Shown here: positions 61,677-64,000 of the stretch, one piece after another
Numbering within the stretch: the stretch's first letter is position 1
How the letters are laid out: every line of letters begins with the position of its first letter
Assembly: GCA_037957365.1 (NCBI GenBank)
Contig: JARHVA010001426.1
Span: forward strand, 3,288,001 to 3,352,000
Direction of reading: 5' to 3'
DNA from: Torreya grandis
Lineage: Eukaryota > Streptophyta > Pinopsida > Cupressales > Taxaceae
Length of the DNA stretch: 64,000 nt
Made by a program: the position numbers and the translations under genes
Notes under the pieces: model-generated
Databases searched by the model: none
Seen by the model: the letters and a program-made list of their open reading frames with translations, nothing else
What the model was told of the DNA's origin: nothing

Positions 61677-61702
61677 TTTTTTGGCATGCTTGGTGGGACT
61701 CA
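61677..61702 (+). other. Primer binding site of element D
   Basis: Directly after the LTR end AGTAACA comes TTTTTTGGCATGCTTGGTGG and GACTC. The core TGGCATGCYTRGTGGGAC is shared with element C and, in decayed form, with A. It begins with TGG, as expected for pairing to a tRNA CCA end. I could not match it to a tRNA from memory. Confidence 0.8.
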
Positions 61703-61851
61703 CACTATAAATATGTTGAAGAAGATTGATCAAGTTTGATGTTGGTTTGGTCAATTTTTAATAGTGATATCTATACATAATAATATCTAGTGACTCTAAG
61801 CTATGAATATTATAATAAATCAAAATAGTAGTAAAAAATAAACTACATCTC

Positions 61852-62640
61852 ATGTCAAAGGTGATAATAAGGTCAGCTTCTAAAGGTACTCCATCTGAAC
61901 TTATTGAGCTCCCTTTGAATTTAGCCAAAAGGTTAAGATTTGTTAATACTCTACCATACATAGGAAATCCTTTTCCTAAGTTAGTTACAAGGCCTAAATT
62001 TATACACAAACCCTTGGTCCCCCCTCTTTCTAATATGATTCCTCAAAAAGCTTTCCCATTTATGGGTTTTAATGGATATAGTCCATTGAACCTACCACAA
62101 TATGATCCTGTGCTAGTTTCATCCCTCAAAAGTGTTCCCTATTTTATAGAAGACCAAGCTATAACTCTTAATGAGTACCTCATGTAGATAGATAATTTGT
62201 GCAATATTTATAATGTCACTATGGAAAATATAGCCATCAAATTGCTAGCTATATCTTTTACAGGTAAAGCTCTAGACTGGTATAGATGCCTTGACCAAAA
62301 CTCTATCCAATTGTGATACTAATTATGGGAAGCCTTATGCAAAATATTCATAGATAAAAGTGACCACTTATTACTTATAGAGTAGTTGACTACAATCAAG
62401 AGGGATCCCCATGAAGTCATGCAAGACTTCAACACTAAATTCTAAAGGACTTGGGATAGAATTCCAATTTTTACCAAACTAAATCCTAGTGTCACCTTCT
62501 TATATTATTTAAAGGCTCTAAATAATGATATATTAGTGATGATCTATTCTATGGGAGAAAGTGTATTTCTAGATTATTATGTGGCCATTAAGGCATAAAA
62601 TTGTCTAGTCCAAGATGGCAAGCTTACATCTAGGCCCCTA
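61852..62640 (+). pseudogene. Gag relic of element D
   Basis: The first 111 codons (61852-62187) are open: they include LPYIGNPFPKL, FMGFNGYSPLNLPQYDPVLV and SSLKSVPYFIEDQAITLNEY. After a stop, the retrotransposon gag pattern follows: NIYNVTMENIAIKLLAISFT, GKALDWYRCLDQNSI, FIDKSDHLLLIE, stop (TAG, 62383-62385), LTTIKRDPHEVMQDFNTKF, RTWDRIPIFTKLNP and FLYYLKALNNDILVMIYSMG. It aligns with the gag of element A throughout, including the stop. Gag would form the particle. Most stops replace expected Gln codons. Confidence 0.8.
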
Positions 62641-63789
62641 ATACATTTATTTATATAAATTAGACTAGCTCTTATCTTAATTCCTCCACTGGATGTTATT
62701 CTCCCAATACCAATGATTGTTTTTATATCCCCACCTTAGCAAGAAAAGGCATCCACTAGTGGATCTATTAATTCTTTAAATAGTACAGAACTTTAAGAGC
62801 TTAGGAACATGTTCCAATCCTTTGTAAATGAACTGGTCAACCTAAAGAGATAGTAGGCCCAATATAGTAGGCCTTATCTAAGTTCATACCAAACTCAACA
62901 ATAATATTTATAGGAAAAAAATCCACCTTAAAAAGGGAATTACCAAGGCTAAGGCTAAAGTTAAAGTCAAGCACAAGGACAACATGGCTACAATAGGCAA
63001 AACAACTACAACCCTAATGTTGTGATTACTTCCAACACCTTGGTCCCATTTCAAAATAATATGGCTAAAGAAGTTAAAGGTACCATGCCGTGTAATGAAT
63101 CTTTTAGACAATCAATTATCCCAACCATTGATTATACCTAAGCCTTCAATGATCAATGGAAGAAAACTACTTATTTTGGGTACAAACAAGCTCTCATGAC
63201 CCAAAGTATGGAGGTACCTATGATAAGCAAGATAGATGAACCCCAAAAAATATATAATCTTAATCAAGGATGGGGCTAATTTGGTGCCACAATGGTAAAC
63301 TATGAGCAAGGTGATTGTTATGGACTCAACCAAAAGACTAGTTCTAGCCAGATTTATGTTCTAGTAGCTACAAACACAAGATTCAAAAGGAGAAATATGG
63401 ATGGTAACCAAGAACCAAGAAAGGATATTCCTACCACTACTCTTTCAATTCACAAGATATTAATGCTTTTTATCCTTCCAAAAGTCTTAATAGCTCCAAG
63501 GTGTTTGAAATAGAAAGATGTCTTAGCCCCTCAAGGTTCACATATTCAACAAATGATAGTTGTGGCTCCCAAAAAAAAGTTGGTGGGTAACCCATTAAAA
63601 TTGTTGAGCAGATGAAGAAGTCTAGTGTGAATGTGCCAATATTGGATGTACTCTCATTGCTTGGCCATATGGACATCCTTCAATAAAGTGTTATCTAAAA
63701 TCAATGCCTTGATAGTTATAGATAAAAAACCAAGTAAGGTGAATGAGGTTCTCACCAATGTAGCTAAGAGATTAGTCAATAGGTATTCA
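62641..63789 (+). other. Gag-protease linker of element D
   Basis: Low-conservation coding remains, with Pro/Ser/Asn-rich pieces such as QEKASTSGSINSLNSTEL (62740-62790) and NIKRRN-like basic segments. A 73-codon plus-strand frame at 63292-63513 (ATNTRFKRRNMDGNQEPRKD) and a frame starting at 63631 are open parts. No zinc knuckle is visible. Confidence 0.5.
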
Positions 63790-63990
63790 GGTAAAATAGC
63801 CAAACCCTCCCCCTTTTATATTTCAATGGTAATTGGTAACTCTTTGGTGCATAATTATTTGGTAGACAATGGGAATAACACCTTAGGGATGCCAAAGGCC
63901 ATAGCTGATTAACTTAGCCTTAAAAATGAGCCATAAATAAAGGGATTTTTATAACTTGATAGACCTTCACCCAAGACATCTAGCATCATC
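63790..63990 (+). pseudogene. Retropepsin relic of element D (runs to window end)
   Basis: Reads ISMVIGNSLVHNYLVDNGNN, then TLGMPKAIAD, a stop, LSLKNEP. It matches the protease of element A (MVHNCMVDSGASNIVMPKQI). The catalytic D-S-G is D-N-G here. The rest of the domain continues beyond the window. Confidence 0.75.
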
Positions 63991-64000
63991 AAGGGCCTGA

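Larger units (their letters stand above)
60622..64000 (+). mobile_element. LTR retrotransposon D (same family as A), truncated by window end
   Basis: A putative LTR (60622-61676) is followed by a well-preserved primer binding site, a gag relic and a protease relic in plus orientation; RT and the rest lie beyond the window. Gag and protease align with those of element A, and the LTR 3' end (GCAACCCACAGCCTGGGATT ... AAGGGTGTGAGTT) resembles the LTR end of A (CCACAACCTAGGATT ... AAGGGTGTGAGTC). The LTR of D, at about 1.06 kb, is much shorter than that of A (2.5 kb). The element is broken by many stops. Confidence 0.75.

Noticed and set aside
1..64000. tRNA or rRNA genes
   Set aside because: I saw no A-box/B-box pair with a cloverleaf and no rRNA-conserved segment; primer-site blocks are next to LTRs and are only 18-20 bp.

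Overview
This window looks like nuclear intergenic DNA from a large, repeat-rich plant genome. It is very A+T-rich (roughly 70% by eye, not computed). I see no intact host gene, rRNA, tRNA or CRISPR array. Nearly everything I can identify is decayed repetitive DNA: Ty3/Gypsy-type LTR retrotransposons, two long-unit tandem arrays and one degraded transposase-like pseudogene. Coding relics are broken mainly where CAA/CAG glutamine codons are expected to be TAA/TAG, the pattern produced by loss of methylated cytosine. Very low GC plus heavily deaminated LTR elements suggests a gymnosperm; the low-GC genome reported for Welwitschia is one candidate. That is inference, and the sequence does not prove it.

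Layout. (1) 1.4-4.3 kb: plus-strand pseudogene of a transposase-like protein, cut by element B. (2) 4298-12117: element B, minus strand, LTRs of about 1.2 kb, PPT beside the left LTR, protease remains, no RT seen. (3) 13.17-16.08 kb: tandem array of about 557-bp units. (4) 18100-29510: element A, minus strand, the best-preserved element. It has 2.5-kb LTRs and gag, protease, an archaeal-type RNase H placed before RT, then RT, RNase H and integrase; all are broken. (5) 29.5-35.1 kb: mostly featureless, with weak coding relics. (6) 35.16-37.96 kb: tandem array of about 367-bp units. (7) 38647-46426: element C, minus strand. Its left LTR has collapsed to about 50 bp; its right LTR is full length (about 1.19 kb). 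(8) 46426-54263: element E, plus strand, abutting element C head to head, with a protease relic and a strong PPT. (9) 54.3-60.6 kb: mostly unassigned, with a 48-bp repeat and one unidentified broken coding stretch. (10) 60622 to the window end: element D, plus strand. Its LTR is preceded by a PPT and followed by a primer binding site; gag and protease relics follow, and the rest lies beyond the window.

Elements A and D belong to one family: their gag and protease relics align and even share a stop at the same codon. Elements A, C and D share a primer-binding-site block, TGGCATGCYTRGTGGGAC, decayed in A. B, C and E appear non-autonomous: they have LTRs, and B and E keep protease remains, but none shows a reverse transcriptase. 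Such elements would have depended on proteins supplied by relatives such as A.
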